A stretch of DNA of 64,000 nt from JAHEDH01 sp963753285 (GTDB taxonomy: Bacteria > Actinomycetota > Acidimicrobiia > Spongiisociales > ZC4RG35), in assembly GCA_963753285.1 (NCBI GenBank), contig CAVWBT010000013.1:191325-255324 (forward strand), written 5' to 3'. Positions 26,513 through 35,129 of this stretch are shown here, in pieces; within the stretch, counting starts at the first letter, position 1; each line of letters opens with the position of its first letter. The notes under the pieces were generated by a model. The model had not been told where the DNA came from. It did not search any database and saw only the letters and a list, made by a program, of their open reading frames with translations. Position numbers and translations under genes: made by a program.

Positions 26513-26701
26513 ATGAATTCGTCACTTCCGGTAACAGCGCTCACGGTGCTCGGCATTCTCACGGTTCTCCTCGGCTTCTTCGCAGCCGGCGAGATACTGG
26601 TTGTGGCCCTCGGCTTCGCTGCGCTGGTTGCTGCGGGACTGATCAATGCCCTCGAGACACGCGGTCGCAAGAGCAACAATCGGCCGACCGAACGAATCTG
26701 A
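26513..26701 (+). CDS. 62-residue membrane protein, paralogue 2
   Basis: ATG 26513 follows GAAGGGAGAAGC. The sequence MNSSLPVTALTVLGILTVLL continues GFFAAGEILVVALGFAALVAAGLINAL with a polar tail. It is the same length as the protein at 23874 and clearly paralogous (38 of the first 48 residues identical, tails diverged). The leaders of both genes also share gacggga/gagacgg-type segments. The duplicated pair brackets the cyclase gene. Function unknown. Confidence 0.78.
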   Translation: MNSSLPVTALTVLGILTVLLGFFAAGEILVVALGFAALVAAGLINALETRGRKSNNRPTERI

Positions 26702-26816
26702 CCAGACACACGCGACACCAGCCGACCGGCGTATCCCATCGAGGTCACTGTCCTCGGCCCCAGTGGTGCAGCCCCGACGTCCGGCCACTTCGAACAAGCG
26801 GCTGGGTACACGTACT

Positions 26817-26845
26817 CGAGACCCCTGCATGACGCAGGGGTCTCG
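26817..26845. terminator. Bidirectional terminator hairpin
   Basis: A 12-bp stem, cgagacccctgc / gcaggggtctcg, encloses a 5-base loop. It lies between the convergent 26513 (+) and 26896 (-) genes and can serve both. Confidence 0.8.
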
Positions 26846-26895
26846 ATACTTCGAGTCAGGCTGCCGGTCAGCGCTCGACGGCAGGTCTCAGGCGG

Positions 26896-27426
26896 CTAGT
26901 AGTCGACGTGGCCTATCAGCGTTGAACCCCACTGCCACGGCACGGTGAAGTCCAGGCAGTTGGATGGGTCGGGATCGTCGCAGCCGTCGACAAACTCCGG
27001 AACCACGTAATACTCCCACATGGCTTCGCCGGTAGCTCCCTCGAAACGCCCGGTTCCACCGTCGAACGTGACAGGAATCGTGTTGGTCTCATCGGAGGGG
27101 TCGTAGTCGTAGACCATGAACAGGGCGTCGCCATTGGCAGCCCGGATGGTGGCCACACCATCGTCCAGGCGGTCCGGCTCAGCCGGGCAGTGCGACGACG
27201 AGATAGTCACCTTCCCCATGTGGGTTGCCAAGCCGGGCGACTCCGTGACCGTCGTGACCTCATCACAACCCGATGGGAAGTCCCCTGGGAACTCCCAATG
27301 GACGGGCCCTTCGAAACTCGCCTTGAACGGGCGCTCGGTACCTCCGGACGATGCCGAGGCCATTGGTGTCACCGCCACGAGAAACACTGCTGCAATCGAC
27401 AAGACGACCAACCATCGTTTGGACAT
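26896..27426 (-). CDS. Secreted protein of unknown function
   Basis: 176 residues from ATG 27426 with a very strong ribosome-binding site (GAGGAGGAGG). The signal peptide is WLVVLSIAAVFLVAVTPMASA, with cleavage about residue 26. The mature part is beta-rich with Cys pairs (PSGCDEVTTV, SSSHCPAE, DGCDDPDPSNC) and a phrase IPVTFDGGTGRFEGATGEA that resembles secreted allene-oxide-cyclase-like or dirigent-like barrels. That resemblance is only suggestive. The IS256 element is inserted about 200 bases upstream of its start, so its promoter could be affected. Confidence 0.8.
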   Translation of the reverse strand: MSKRWLVVLSIAAVFLVAVTPMASASSGGTERPFKASFEGPVHWEFPGDFPSGCDEVTTVTESPGLATHMGKVTISSSHCPAEPDRLDDGVATIRAANGDALFMVYDYDPSDETNTIPVTFDGGTGRFEGATGEAMWEYYVVPEFVDGCDDPDPSNCLDFTVPWQWGSTLIGHVDY

Positions 27427-27615
27427 GGTGCCTCCTCCTCAGAACGCAACCAACGAAGCTCGCTGCCGCCGCCTCTCGCCCCTTTCGAGCCCTCCTTCCC
27501 AAGACAGCAACAGTGCCAGAGGACGACATCAGGACGACGGTGCGAACGCCTCGGACTCACGATATGCGCCGCAGCCGATCGTCGTCTACCTACCTTGGTC
27601 ACCATCTGGTCAACG

Positions 27616-27656
27616 CCACGGAATGTTCACGTCCCGTGGAGTGGTGTAGGTGGGAG
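27616..27656. repeat. Left end of IS256-family element: 9-bp flanking repeat and terminal inverted repeat
   Basis: The sequence ccacggaat at 27616-27624 is repeated at 29027-29035. The terminal inverted repeat is 27632-27656, matching the reverse complement of 28996-29020 at 21 of 25 positions. The 9-bp copies lie 7 and 6 bases outside the matched inverted repeats, so the exact ends are uncertain by a few bases. Confidence 0.7.
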
Positions 27657-29026
27657 CGAGGGTCCGTAACGCGGTAGGGCCATCGTGCAACTCTCAGCGA
27701 GTTCATATCCGTGGACTCGATAAGGAGGATGCACGATGGCCGAGAGCCATGATGCACGATTGGCTGAGCTCGTTGGTGAGCTTGGTGGTGATGATGTCCG
27801 TTTTCTGTTCCGGGACCTGGTTCAGAAAGCATTGCAGAGTTGATCGACGCCGAGCTGTCGGCGGCGATCGACGCCAAACCGCATGAACGGACTGATACTC
27901 GAACAAATCAGCGGAACGGGGCACGTAGTCGGGTGTTGTCGACACCTGCGGGTGATGTGGAGTTGCGGATCCCGAAGGTGCGGGAGGGAGCGTTCTTCCC
28001 GTCGCTGCTCGAACCCAGACGGAGGGTGGATCGGGCGTTGTGGGCGGTAATCATGACCGCCTACGTCACCGGAACCTCCACCAGGAAGGTCGATGATCTG
28101 GTCAAAGCGCTCGGAGTCGAATCGGGAGTGTCGAAGTCGACGGTGTCGAGGATCTGTGAACAACTCGACGAAGAAGTCGCCGCCTTTCGGGAGAGGGCAT
28201 TGGATCATCTCGAGTTCCCCTATGTGTTTGTTGATGCCACCTATCTGCACGGCCGTAAAGACCATCGAGTGGTCTCACGGGCGGTGGTTGTCGCCACCGG
28301 GGTATCGACCGACGGTCGCCGTGAGATCTTGGATCTCGATGTCGGGGACACCGAAGACGAGATCTTCTGGACCCAGTTCCTCCGCCGGCTCAGACAGCGT
28401 GGCCTGTCGGGGGTGCGGCTAGTGATCTCCGACGCCCACAGCGGGCTGAAGACCGCCATCCGCAAAACCTTCTCAGGGTCGGGATGGCAACGCTGCCGAG
28501 TGCATTTCATGTGCAACCTGTTGGCCCGAGTGCCGAAGGGCCACGCCGAGATGGTCGCAGCCACGATCCGTACCATCTTCGCTCAACCCGACCCCGACGC
28601 CGTCCGAACCCAGCTGCGGCTGGTCGCTGACTCCTTCGCTGACCGCTACCCAGCCGTCACCGACCTCCTCATCGAAGCAGAGGCGGACGTGACTGCGTAC
28701 GCCACCTTCCCCCACAGCCACTGGAAGAAGATCTGGTCCACCAACCCCCTCGAGCGGCTGATGCGAGAAATCAAGAGACGAGCTGACGTGGTCGGGATCT
28801 TCCCAGACGACGCCTCGATCCTGCGGCTCGTCGGTGCCGTCCTCTCAGAGCAACACGACGAATGGCAAGTCAGCGACCGCCGCTACCTCGGCGAAGAATC
28901 CATGGCACTCATCGACACCAACAACCACAATGACCCCAACAAGGAGGTGAACCAGCTACCCGCCGCCGGATAACCCGGAGGCAACGCTGAGAGTTCACCT
29001 ACCTACACCACACCGCGGGACGCGAT
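27625..29026 (+). mobile_element. IS256-family insertion sequence (about 1.4 kb)
   Basis: The element contains one Mutator-type DDE transposase reading frame (broken near 27837), imperfect inverted repeats at both ends and a 9-bp direct repeat at its flanks, as expected for recent transposition. It sits between the secreted-protein gene (26896-27426) and tRNA-Arg. The short leader 27657-27735 carries the ribosome-binding site AAGGAGG. The flanking repeat is intact, so insertion was probably not followed by rearrangement. Confidence 0.82.
27736..28973 (+). pseudogene. IS256-family (Mutator-type) transposase, frame broken near residue 35
   Basis: From ATG 27736 (ribosome-binding site AAGGAGG) the frame reads MAESHDARLAELVGELGGDD ... 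FRDLVQKALQS and stops at TGA 27841. The remaining 377 residues follow in the -1 frame from TTG 27840: LIDAELSAAI, PHERTDTRTNQRNG, VFVDATYLHGR (first Asp), VISDAHSGLKTAI (second Asp), WQRCRVHFM and STNPLERLMREIKRRADVVG (Glu). Restoring one G at cag|agt (27836-27838) gives the usual ALQELIDAE joint. Either the copy is inactivated or the base is a sequencing error. The catalytic residues are otherwise intact. Confidence 0.85.
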
Positions 29027-29035
29027 CCACGGAAT
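28996..29035. repeat. Right end of IS256-family element: inverted repeat and 9-bp flanking repeat
   Basis: The inverted repeat is 28996-29020, and the flanking copy of ccacggaat is 29027-29035. See the left end. Confidence 0.7.
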
Positions 29036-29153
29036 CGGGCGCAATGTCGAGTTCGCCCCGTTCCACGGCACTTGGCAGAGACACGATTCTGTGCTTGTGA
29101 CAGACCGCAACCTTCTGATCTCAGGCACAGCCATGTCTACGTGCACAAAGCAG

Positions 29154-29180
29154 GAGACCCCCGCAACAAGCGAGGGTCTC
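29154..29180 (-). terminator. Terminator hairpin downstream of tRNA-Arg
   Basis: gagaccc / gggtctc (7 bp) enclose a 13-base loop, immediately 3' of the minus-strand tRNA-Arg. Confidence 0.6.
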
Positions 29181-29182
29181 AG

Positions 29183-29256
<74 letters not shown>

Positions 29257-29325
29257 ACGTAGTCGGGTCGGACTGTGGCCACAACGGTAGCACTGCAGGT
29301 GCGAAGGGTCGAAGCCACATTGGGC

Positions 29326-29658
29326 TCATCCCTCCGCAGTCGGGGCGCAGACCGGATCCCACTCGTCGAAGTGAGACGGCACCCGCACGACCCATTCGAC
29401 GACTGCGTCGGGGACAAGTTCGAGCTCGTCCGAGGCCGCTACGGCGACCCGGCCATGTCGGGTCGTTGCGTACAGGAGGCACGCTCCCCTGCCCACCCGG
29501 TTGCCGTCGACCTCACTGGAGACGCGCACACATTCGGGCTGCCCGTCCGCACAGTCGATGGGGTCGACTCGCGCACCGACGAAGACCGGATCGGCGGGGA
29601 GAGCGCCGCAACCGACCAACATCACAAGTCCGATCGAGACGGCCAGCAGGCGGTGCAT
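29326..29658 (-). CDS. Small lipoprotein of unknown function
   Basis: 110 residues. The lipobox is LVMLVGCGAL, with Cys at about residue 17. The mature part has four more cysteines (IDCADGQPEC, GACLLY, DPVCAP) and a beta-rich stretch (VRVSSEVDGNRVGRGACLLY, VEWVVRVPSHFDEWDPVC). No family recognised. It lies between tRNA-Arg and tRNA-Ser(GCT) in the same orientation. Confidence 0.75.
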   Translation of the reverse strand: MHRLLAVSIGLVMLVGCGALPADPVFVGARVDPIDCADGQPECVRVSSEVDGNRVGRGACLLYATTRHGRVAVAASDELELVPDAVVEWVVRVPSHFDEWDPVCAPTAEG

Positions 29659-29695
29659 TCATCGGATGGTATGGGAGCAGCGCAGAGGAACGGCG

Positions 29696-29721
29696 AAAGC
29701 CCCCGAGCGGACGGGGGCTTT
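29696..29721 (-). terminator. Terminator hairpin of tRNA-Ser(GCT)
   Basis: aaagccccc / gggggcttt (9 bp) enclose an 8-base loop, just 3' of the minus-strand tRNA. Confidence 0.75.
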
Positions 29722-29728
29722 CTCTGAG

Positions 29729-29818
29729 CGGAGAGAGAGGGATTTGAACCCTCGAGCAGGCTAATAACCCACTACTCGCTTAGCAGGCGAGCGCCTTCGA
29801 CCACTCGGCCATCTCTCC
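29729..29818 (-). tRNA. tRNA-Ser (anticodon GCT)
   Basis: A class II tRNA of 90 bases. The acceptor is GGAGAGA / TCTCTCC, the anticodon loop has GCT between GCTCGCC and GGCGAGC-type stem bases (CTCGCCTGCTAAGCGAG), a long variable arm follows (TAGTGGGTTATTAGCCTGCTC), and the T arm is GGGTTCAAATCCC. Confidence 0.95.
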
Positions 29819-29844
29819 GGATTGCGCAGTAACAGTACCGACCG

Positions 29845-30714
29845 TCAGGCCCCGACACCAGACGAAACCACGTCCGGCTCGGTTTCGGATGACCCGAGCC
29901 AGATCGCCACCGCAACCGCAGCGATCCCGACCCACTCCAGCAGCCGGAGCCGCTGGCCCAACGCCACCAACCCCATGAACGCTGCGGTGACCGGGAGCAG
30001 CGACTGCAGCAACGCGAACCGGGCTCGGGCGAGATGCGACATGACGATCTGGTCGATGCCGTAGGGAATCGCATTGGAGAACAGCCCGGTCATCAGCGCC
30101 AACAACAGCAAGCCGGGCCGCTCGATGCTGAGACCGGGACCGGCAACCGGAGCGATCACCAGCGCTCCGACGGCCATGCCGACACCGAGCCCGTCGACAC
30201 CGAAGCCGGACCGGGCGACCCGGTGACCGAGGATGATGTATCCGGCCCAGAGCAGGGCGGCGAGCAGTGCAAACCCGATTCCGATCAGTGACCCTTCCGG
30301 CTGGATGCCGGCGATCAGAGCGACACCACCTCCGGCGAGGACGAGGGACCCGACAGATCGCGTCGAGCGCGCTCCGAAGGCCGCAACCGAGATCGGACCC
30401 AGGAACTCGATCGCCACTGCGTTGCCGAGCGGGAGGTTGTCGATGGCGAGATAGAACGCCAGGTTCATCGCAGCGAGCACCGACCCGAACGCGGCAGCCG
30501 CCCAGAACGCCGAGCGGGTCCACTCACGCCGCCAGCTCCGGCGGAATGCGATCACAAGCAGCGACGCCCCGACGACGCGCAGTAGCGCGACGTTGCGAGC
30601 AGGGAGGAACTCGAACAGTTCGACGGCGATCGCAGCTCCGATGTACTGGGAGATGCCTCCGAGGACGAACAGCGGCTCGGGCGGGATGCGGGGAGCCGAA
30701 CGGGTCTGAGCCAT
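29845..30714 (-). CDS. EamA/RhtA-type transporter (drug/metabolite transporter family)
   Basis: 289 residues from ATG 30714. There are ten hydrophobic helices in two EamA repeats, with the exporter-type segments IAVELFEFLPARNVALLRV and AFYLAIDNLPLGNAVAIEFLGP in the first half and MSHLARARFALLQSLLPV in the second. The pattern is closest to RhtA-type threonine/homoserine exporters. The substrate is a guess. It is backbone DNA, lying between tRNA-Ser(GCT) and the left end of the tRNA-Ser(TGA) island. Confidence 0.88.
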   Translation of the reverse strand: MAQTRSAPRIPPEPLFVLGGISQYIGAAIAVELFEFLPARNVALLRVVGASLLVIAFRRSWRREWTRSAFWAAAAFGSVLAAMNLAFYLAIDNLPLGNAVAIEFLGPISVAAFGARSTRSVGSLVLAGGGVALIAGIQPEGSLIGIGFALLAALLWAGYIILGHRVARSGFGVDGLGVGMAVGALVIAPVAGPGLSIERPGLLLLALMTGLFSNAIPYGIDQIVMSHLARARFALLQSLLPVTAAFMGLVALGQRLRLLEWVGIAAVAVAIWLGSSETEPDVVSSGVGA

Positions 30715-30731
30715 CGCCGCCACGGTAGATG

Positions 30732-30786
30732 CCCGTTCTTGTGACGGAAACCGCTGGAATATCGACGTTTCGGTCACAAGAACGGG
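30732..30786 (-). terminator. Original terminator of tRNA-Ser(TGA), now separated from the intact tRNA by the island
   Basis: A perfect 14-bp inverted repeat, cccgttcttgtgac / gtcacaagaacggg, encloses a 27-base middle. The layout gttct-gtgacggaaac ... gtcaca-gaacgggagcggagg is repeated at 42979-43041 downstream of tRNA-Ser(GGA), so it is the usual tRNA-Ser 3' flank in this genome. Confidence 0.7.
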
Positions 30787-30787
30787 A

Positions 30788-30848
30788 GCGGAGGGGGTGG
30801 GATTTGAACCCACGGAACCCGTGAGGGTTCAACGGTTATCAAGACCGT
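30788..30848 (-). repeat. Left attachment repeat: 3' part of tRNA-Ser(TGA)
   Basis: 61 bases identical at 60 positions to 42681-42741. It covers the anticodon stem-loop to the 3' end of tRNA-Ser(TGA). The 5' half of the tRNA is missing here and the sequence diverges immediately after aagaccgt. The single difference (a at 30838, t at 42731) is in the anticodon loop. Confidence 0.88.
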
Positions 30849-31022
30849 TCGGGCCGTTTCTCGAGATGCCCGGCCTGACAGGTGAATCCCCCGAAATCCC
30901 CTGTCCCACATGGGTTTTCGACCTTTCATCGTCTTTGGTCATCACCGGGCGGTTTGCGTCGTTGCTCGTTCTCCCGCGCCCCCAGCGCGCCCCAAGATGC
31001 TCGCCGCTGTCCCGTTCTGGTG

Positions 31023-31541
31023 TCAGTCGCGGAGGGTCTTGTGGATGTCCTTCATGAGGAGGACGAGATGGAGGTCGTCGGTCGGTGACTGCTCGAACTC
31101 GGGGATGAGATGCAGATAGAAGTCGCGGGCCTTCGGTGTCTCGGCGTGCACCAACAGGCCCCGGCAGCCGATCCCGGCGCCGAGCTGTGCGGTTCGGCTG
31201 ATCACGTCGGCAAGGAGCCCGGCACCGAGCCCCCGGCCTTCGTGTTCGTTCGCCACCCCGAGACGAGCCAACAGAGCTACCGGTTGTGGGTAGCGGCCCG
31301 CCCCTCTGCGGACTCTGGTAGGGGCGTCCTCGACCGAGAGGCTTGCCATCGACCAGGCGTAATAGGCAACGACATGGTCACCGTCTACCGGGGTGACAAC
31401 CAGCACCTTGGCGGTGCCGGCGGCATGCGCCTGCCGGGCGTGGAAACGCAACCACTCGGTCTGCTCGGTGGACCGACATTCGAAATCGTCGATGACGTCA
31501 CCGGCCTCCAGCAACCGGGGAGGGCGATACCGCTGGGTCAC
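31023..31541 (-). CDS. GNAT-family toxin (TacT/AtaT-like)
   Basis: 172 residues. Acetyl-CoA-binding GNAT pattern: VALLARLGVANEHEGRGLGAGLLADVISR with the Q/RxxGxG/A-type loop EGRGLGAG, then GCRGLLVHAETPKARDFYLH. The N-terminus (EAGDVIDDFECRSTEQTEWL) matches toxins that acetylate aminoacyl-tRNA. Its start overlaps the stop of a ribbon-helix-helix gene by 4 bases, the standard antitoxin-first order of TacAT systems. It appears intact despite decay around it, as expected for an addiction module. Confidence 0.88.
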   Translation of the reverse strand: MTQRYRPPRLLEAGDVIDDFECRSTEQTEWLRFHARQAHAAGTAKVLVVTPVDGDHVVAYYAWSMASLSVEDAPTRVRRGAGRYPQPVALLARLGVANEHEGRGLGAGLLADVISRTAQLGAGIGCRGLLVHAETPKARDFYLHLIPEFEQSPTDDLHLVLLMKDIHKTLRD

Positions 31542-31825
31542 TCGTCGATGAATGGCGACGGTCGGGCCATGAGCTCACGAAGCCCGGCCAGGCTGCGGGC
31601 GGGACGCTCGTTGATCCTCTCCCACGCCTCCTGAGCCTCAGGTCCAAGGCTGAACTCGACCCGATCGGCCAACACCCGCCGCGAGGCGGTCGTGAGGTTG
31701 GTGATCACGAAGTCGGTGAGATCGGTCCCCGACGCGGCAACCGCCCGATTGATGAGGGCGCGGTCCCCCGGGGTCGTGCGCACCTCGAGACGCTCACTCC
31801 GGGTTCGTTTCGCTTCAGATGTCAT
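31538..31825 (-). CDS. DUF1778 ribbon-helix-helix antitoxin (TacA-like)
   Basis: 95 residues from ATG 31825. The N-terminal RHH motif is RSERLEVRTTPGDRALINRAVAASG (as two parts: strand RLEVRTTPGD, helix RALINRAVAASG), then LTDFVITNLTTASRRVL. The C-terminal LGPEAQEAWERINERPAR toxin-neutralising tail is typical of DUF1778. It binds its own promoter and the toxin. Overlap of 4 bases with the GNAT toxin gene. Confidence 0.88.
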   Translation of the reverse strand: MTSEAKRTRSERLEVRTTPGDRALINRAVAASGTDLTDFVITNLTTASRRVLADRVEFSLGPEAQEAWERINERPARSLAGLRELMARPSPFIDE

Positions 31826-31998
31826 GTCCAACCTCGTGTCCGGCCAGTGTACGGCCACAGGGCTGGAATGTCAACGCCAAGTCCCCAGGACCGACCCTCG
31901 GGAAGACTCTCATGCGACGGCCGACATAGCGAGCGCCGAGGTGCCGCTATGAGCGGGCGCAGGCCTGCGACGGTTTGTCTCGAGTTGACCGGTCCCGG

Positions 31999-32841
31999 TC
32001 ACGTCGGGTCGGTGCCCTCGTGAGGAATCACCTGGTGGCCGATAGCGTCGGGGTCCCGAACCCCTATCCGCAAGTGGCGCCATCCGTAGCGCCAGACAAC
32101 TGCGCCTGCGATCACCAGCAGCAACATGAAATTGACCCAACGCCCCAACTCGGTCGTCCATGTTGGGATCGCGGCCCCTGCGATATTCGCAGAGGCGTGG
32201 AACAACGCTGCAACGAGCACGCTCCCACCGGTGTTGTTGTACAGCCACGTGTACAAGACGGCCAGAACCATCGTCTGCAGAACAAACTCGGCGAAGGGAA
32301 TGGAAGCCTGCGTCGTCCCCTCGATGAACACGAGCGGCAGGTGCCACAGACCCCAGATCAGTCCGAGGACGAGACTGGCCCCCAACGTGTTGAACCGCCG
32401 CTGAAGAGGATCGAGAGCGAATCCCCGCCATCCATACTCCTCGGGCAGAGCATTGGCGAAGTAGATCAGAAGGAATACCGGGAGGATCATCGCTGGCGGC
32501 ACGCCGTCGTCCCAGCCGACCTCACCGCCGAACGCCACGACGCCGACCACGCTGAGTAGCCCCACCAACGGTCCCAGACCGAGAGCCGGAATGAGCCACC
32601 TCTTGTCAAAGTCGAGTCGCCAGCCACGGAGCCACAGACCTCGAACCCCCTCCCCGCCGGCAGCACGTCGAACCAACCAGAAGGCGGCAAAACCTGGACC
32701 GAACGGGGCGAACATACCCAGCAGGCCGACAATCTCGGGAAGGTCAGGAAGAACGGTCGACCACAGTACCGGCAGAAGCCACAACAGCCACGAAAAGGCG
32801 AAGGTGATGATGAAGAACCGCGTCAGACGCCCCCTGCTCAT
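31999..32841 (-). CDS. CPBP-family intramembrane glutamic protease
   Basis: 280 residues from ATG 32841 (an in-frame earlier start at 32961 is possible). About eight hydrophobic helices. The Abi/CPBP catalytic motifs are present: ALPEEYGWRGFALDPLQRRF (Glu-Glu and Arg), GLIWGLWHLPLVF (His) and VAALFHASANIAG (His). Family members cleave within membranes, and some process bacteriocins or act in immunity. The substrate is unknown. It is one of the intact island genes. Confidence 0.88.
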   Translation of the reverse strand: MSRGRLTRFFIITFAFSWLLWLLPVLWSTVLPDLPEIVGLLGMFAPFGPGFAAFWLVRRAAGGEGVRGLWLRGWRLDFDKRWLIPALGLGPLVGLLSVVGVVAFGGEVGWDDGVPPAMILPVFLLIYFANALPEEYGWRGFALDPLQRRFNTLGASLVLGLIWGLWHLPLVFIEGTTQASIPFAEFVLQTMVLAVLYTWLYNNTGGSVLVAALFHASANIAGAAIPTWTTELGRWVNFMLLLVIAGAVVWRYGWRHLRIGVRDPDAIGHQVIPHEGTDPT

Positions 32842-33127
32842 CGCGCGCTCACCCAGGGCGTCACCAATCACTGTCGTCCTCCCATCGTCCAGGTGGCACA
32901 ATGAAACCCTAGGACAGACACTCGCCCGAACGTTCCATCCTCGAGGAACCACACCACCCATAACGGCAGGTTCATGACTCGGTTGCCGATTGTTCGTCAG
33001 CGGCCATCATGGGAGTCGTCGCCGAGGGGTTTCTGACCCCGGCTGGTCTTCGCCGGCGGCGGAGGCGCCGATGATGTGTGTACAGGGGTGGTTCGGCTGG
33101 CGCTGGGGGTTGCGGGCCTGGAGCCTG

Positions 33128-33976
33128 CTATGAACCGGGAGCGATGCCGGTGAGGATTTCGTCGGCGTTGTTGATGAGGGTGGAGAAATGTCCTCCGTGT
33201 TCGTCGATGCGGAGACTCGCGTTGGGTAGTTCCTCGGCGAGGAACATGCTCCATCCCAACGCTGCTTGTCGATCGCGGCCGACCGTGCCACATCCTGAGA
33301 GCTCGTGGGCACGTCGCGTAGGTCGAATCCCCAGTCCGTGTGATAGAGGCTCGCTTCGTGGACGATCCCAGAGACGCCCTGTCGGGCGCCTTCGGTCATC
33401 TCCGCAACGATCTCGGCCGCAATCTCGGGCTGTTGGCGGAAGAGTTCACCGTCGGCTGGCTGCATTCGACCGACACCGACAGCCAGCGTTGCGGAGAGGC
33501 TGGCCATCTGTTTGAGCTGGTTCTTCGCCATCGGCCGGTACAGCACCGGTGATTTGAAGAGGAGGTTCATCAGCCGGAACGCCGGGTGAAGCCCTCGATC
33601 GGGGGCGGCGGGCGGCGCCGGTGACGATACGGTCACAAGCGAGTGGACCCGCTCGGGATTGGCGTGTGCACATGCGATGGCATGGGGGCCTCCGCCCGAA
33701 CGGCCCACGACCCCGTATCCGGCGATCCCAAGCTGATCGGTGAGACTCCCGACGTCGGTTGCCCAGTCCAGGAAGGTGCGGCCGCCTGAGGGGGTCGACG
33801 CCCCGTATCCGGGCCGGTCGGGACAGATCAAACGGATGTTCGGCTCGAGTGGCGGCGCCGGATAGCAATCGTCCAGCGAAACGGGAGTCGTTGCCGCCGT
33901 GAAACAACAGGACACTCCTGCCCTCCGGCACTCATGACTCAGCCCAGGCCAGGGTCCGGCCGTCGGCCAATGTCAT
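33128..33976 (-). pseudogene. Alpha/beta hydrolase, broken by a nonsense codon and frameshifts
   Basis: The gene can be followed from ATG 33976 (MTLADGRTLAWAES) through an in-frame TGA to VPEGRSVLLFHGGND. A change of frame leads to LICPDRPGYGASTPSGG and the nucleophile elbow GVVGRSGGGPHAIACAHANP (Ser). After DLRDVPTSS another frame carries the end, MFLAEELPNASLRIDEHGGH followed by FSTLINNADEIL, with the catalytic His in GGHF. The Asp-containing segment expected in between is deleted. All three faults are independent, so this is a real pseudogene. Confidence 0.85.
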
Positions 33977-34259
33977 CGATAGATCTTCAGACCGCACTCG
34001 TCGCTCCCTGGGTTTGGCTTCTGTGGCTGGCGCCGCCACGACGAGCACCCAACCGGCACCCGACCCGACTCTACGCTCGATGCTTCGGCCAGCAGTCGCC
34101 GACCGTCGTGCAAGTGCCTACAGCCGCGGCGCCGCACCCAGCGCACGAGGTGCCGGTATGCGCTACCCGAGAGAATGGGCGATATGCCGCGAGAACAGGG
34201 TGATCTGGGCGGTCGGGTCCGGGTAGGGCGAGGGCGGCGCTGAGTCTGCAGCCGGACGC

Positions 34260-34575
34260 TTATTGGCTCCGGTTGGCAAGGACTAGCTCAAACGCCGCGA
34301 CCAGAGCCGCCACGTCATCAGCCGGTCCTTCCGCCCGAGTAACTCGGGTGGCAAGGTGTGGGTCGCCGTTCGATGCCACCAATCGATCCAGGGGGCGGCC
34401 GTCCACTGACACGTCCATCTGCCCGCCAGAACGGTCACGGCGGATCCACAAATCGATACAGCCATTTCCCGCTGGGTCGCCGGCCTCGTAAAGGAAGGTG
34501 TCGCACCGGTCGCGCCGGTGCTCGATATGGTCCGTCAGCGCCGTTGAAGGTGAACCCTGCTCCGCGCCAATACCG
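34260..34575 (-). pseudogene. Truncated protein fragment of unknown family
   Basis: The minus-strand frame between the TGA at 34578 and the stop at 34260 encodes about 105 residues that look like real protein (TALTDHIEHRRDRCDTFLYE ... LWIRRDRSGGQMDVSVDGRP). It has no ATG or GTG in its first 30 codons. The first usable start is TTG 34451. Probably a gene that lost its 5' end. No family recognised. Confidence 0.4.
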
Positions 34576-35129
34576 AATCAGCCTGCTCTCGAAGCAAGCT
34601 GTCGAACTCGCTGTTGACATCGAGCTGCACACGCTCGTCGTGGTCTTGGATGACGGCAAGAGCGATCCACCCGACCGTCGCCAGCGGGATCGCGGACAGA
34701 AACCAGGTCCCACGGTCGTGGTCACGACGACGACCGTCGCGAACCAGTAACCGCCCCGACGGCCACGGCGACCACCCGGTACACCGAAGGAAATGATCTC
34801 CTCCGACCAGAAGAAGCCATCGATGCACGGGCCGCAACCAGACTGGAAACTCTCTCGTGCGCCACCGGTTGATTATGTCACCGGACCGTGCCCAGATTCC
34901 CCGATATCCCCACTGATGCTCGACTCGGAACGCTGAGTGTTGAGGGCAGCAGAGGTCACGCACGCCGACGTGCCGATCCCGAGTGCTCGGCGAGATGGGC
35001 GCTATTGATTGAGATCGGGTGATCTGTGTGGTCGTGTGAGGCTGCGATCGTGGCCGTATGAGTCTTGCGGAGGCATTGGAGGCGGCCGGTTCACCTGTGC
35101 TGGTGATTCCGTCCAAGCCGACATCAACG
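34576..35129. other. Gene-poor, degraded stretch
   Basis: No convincing gene. A minus-strand frame through 34535-34720 contains a plausible membrane segment (TWFLSAIPLATVGWIALAV) but is arginine-rich nonsense before it, so at best it is a remnant. A short plus-strand frame from ATG 35058 (MSLAEALEAAGSPVLVIPSK) ends after 26 codons. Confidence 0.45.

Noticed and set aside
30960..31010. Second integrase 3' end at the left side of the island, because ctcccgcgcccc...agcgcgcccc also occurs near 42577
   Set aside because: The shared stretch is short, low-complexity and GC-rich, and no recombinase motif is readable before it.
33934..34203. Plus-strand frame of 89 codons beginning MTQPRPGSG
   Set aside because: Low-complexity Pro/Ala/Arg composition and overlap with the hydrolase pseudogene start. 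No ribosome-binding site.
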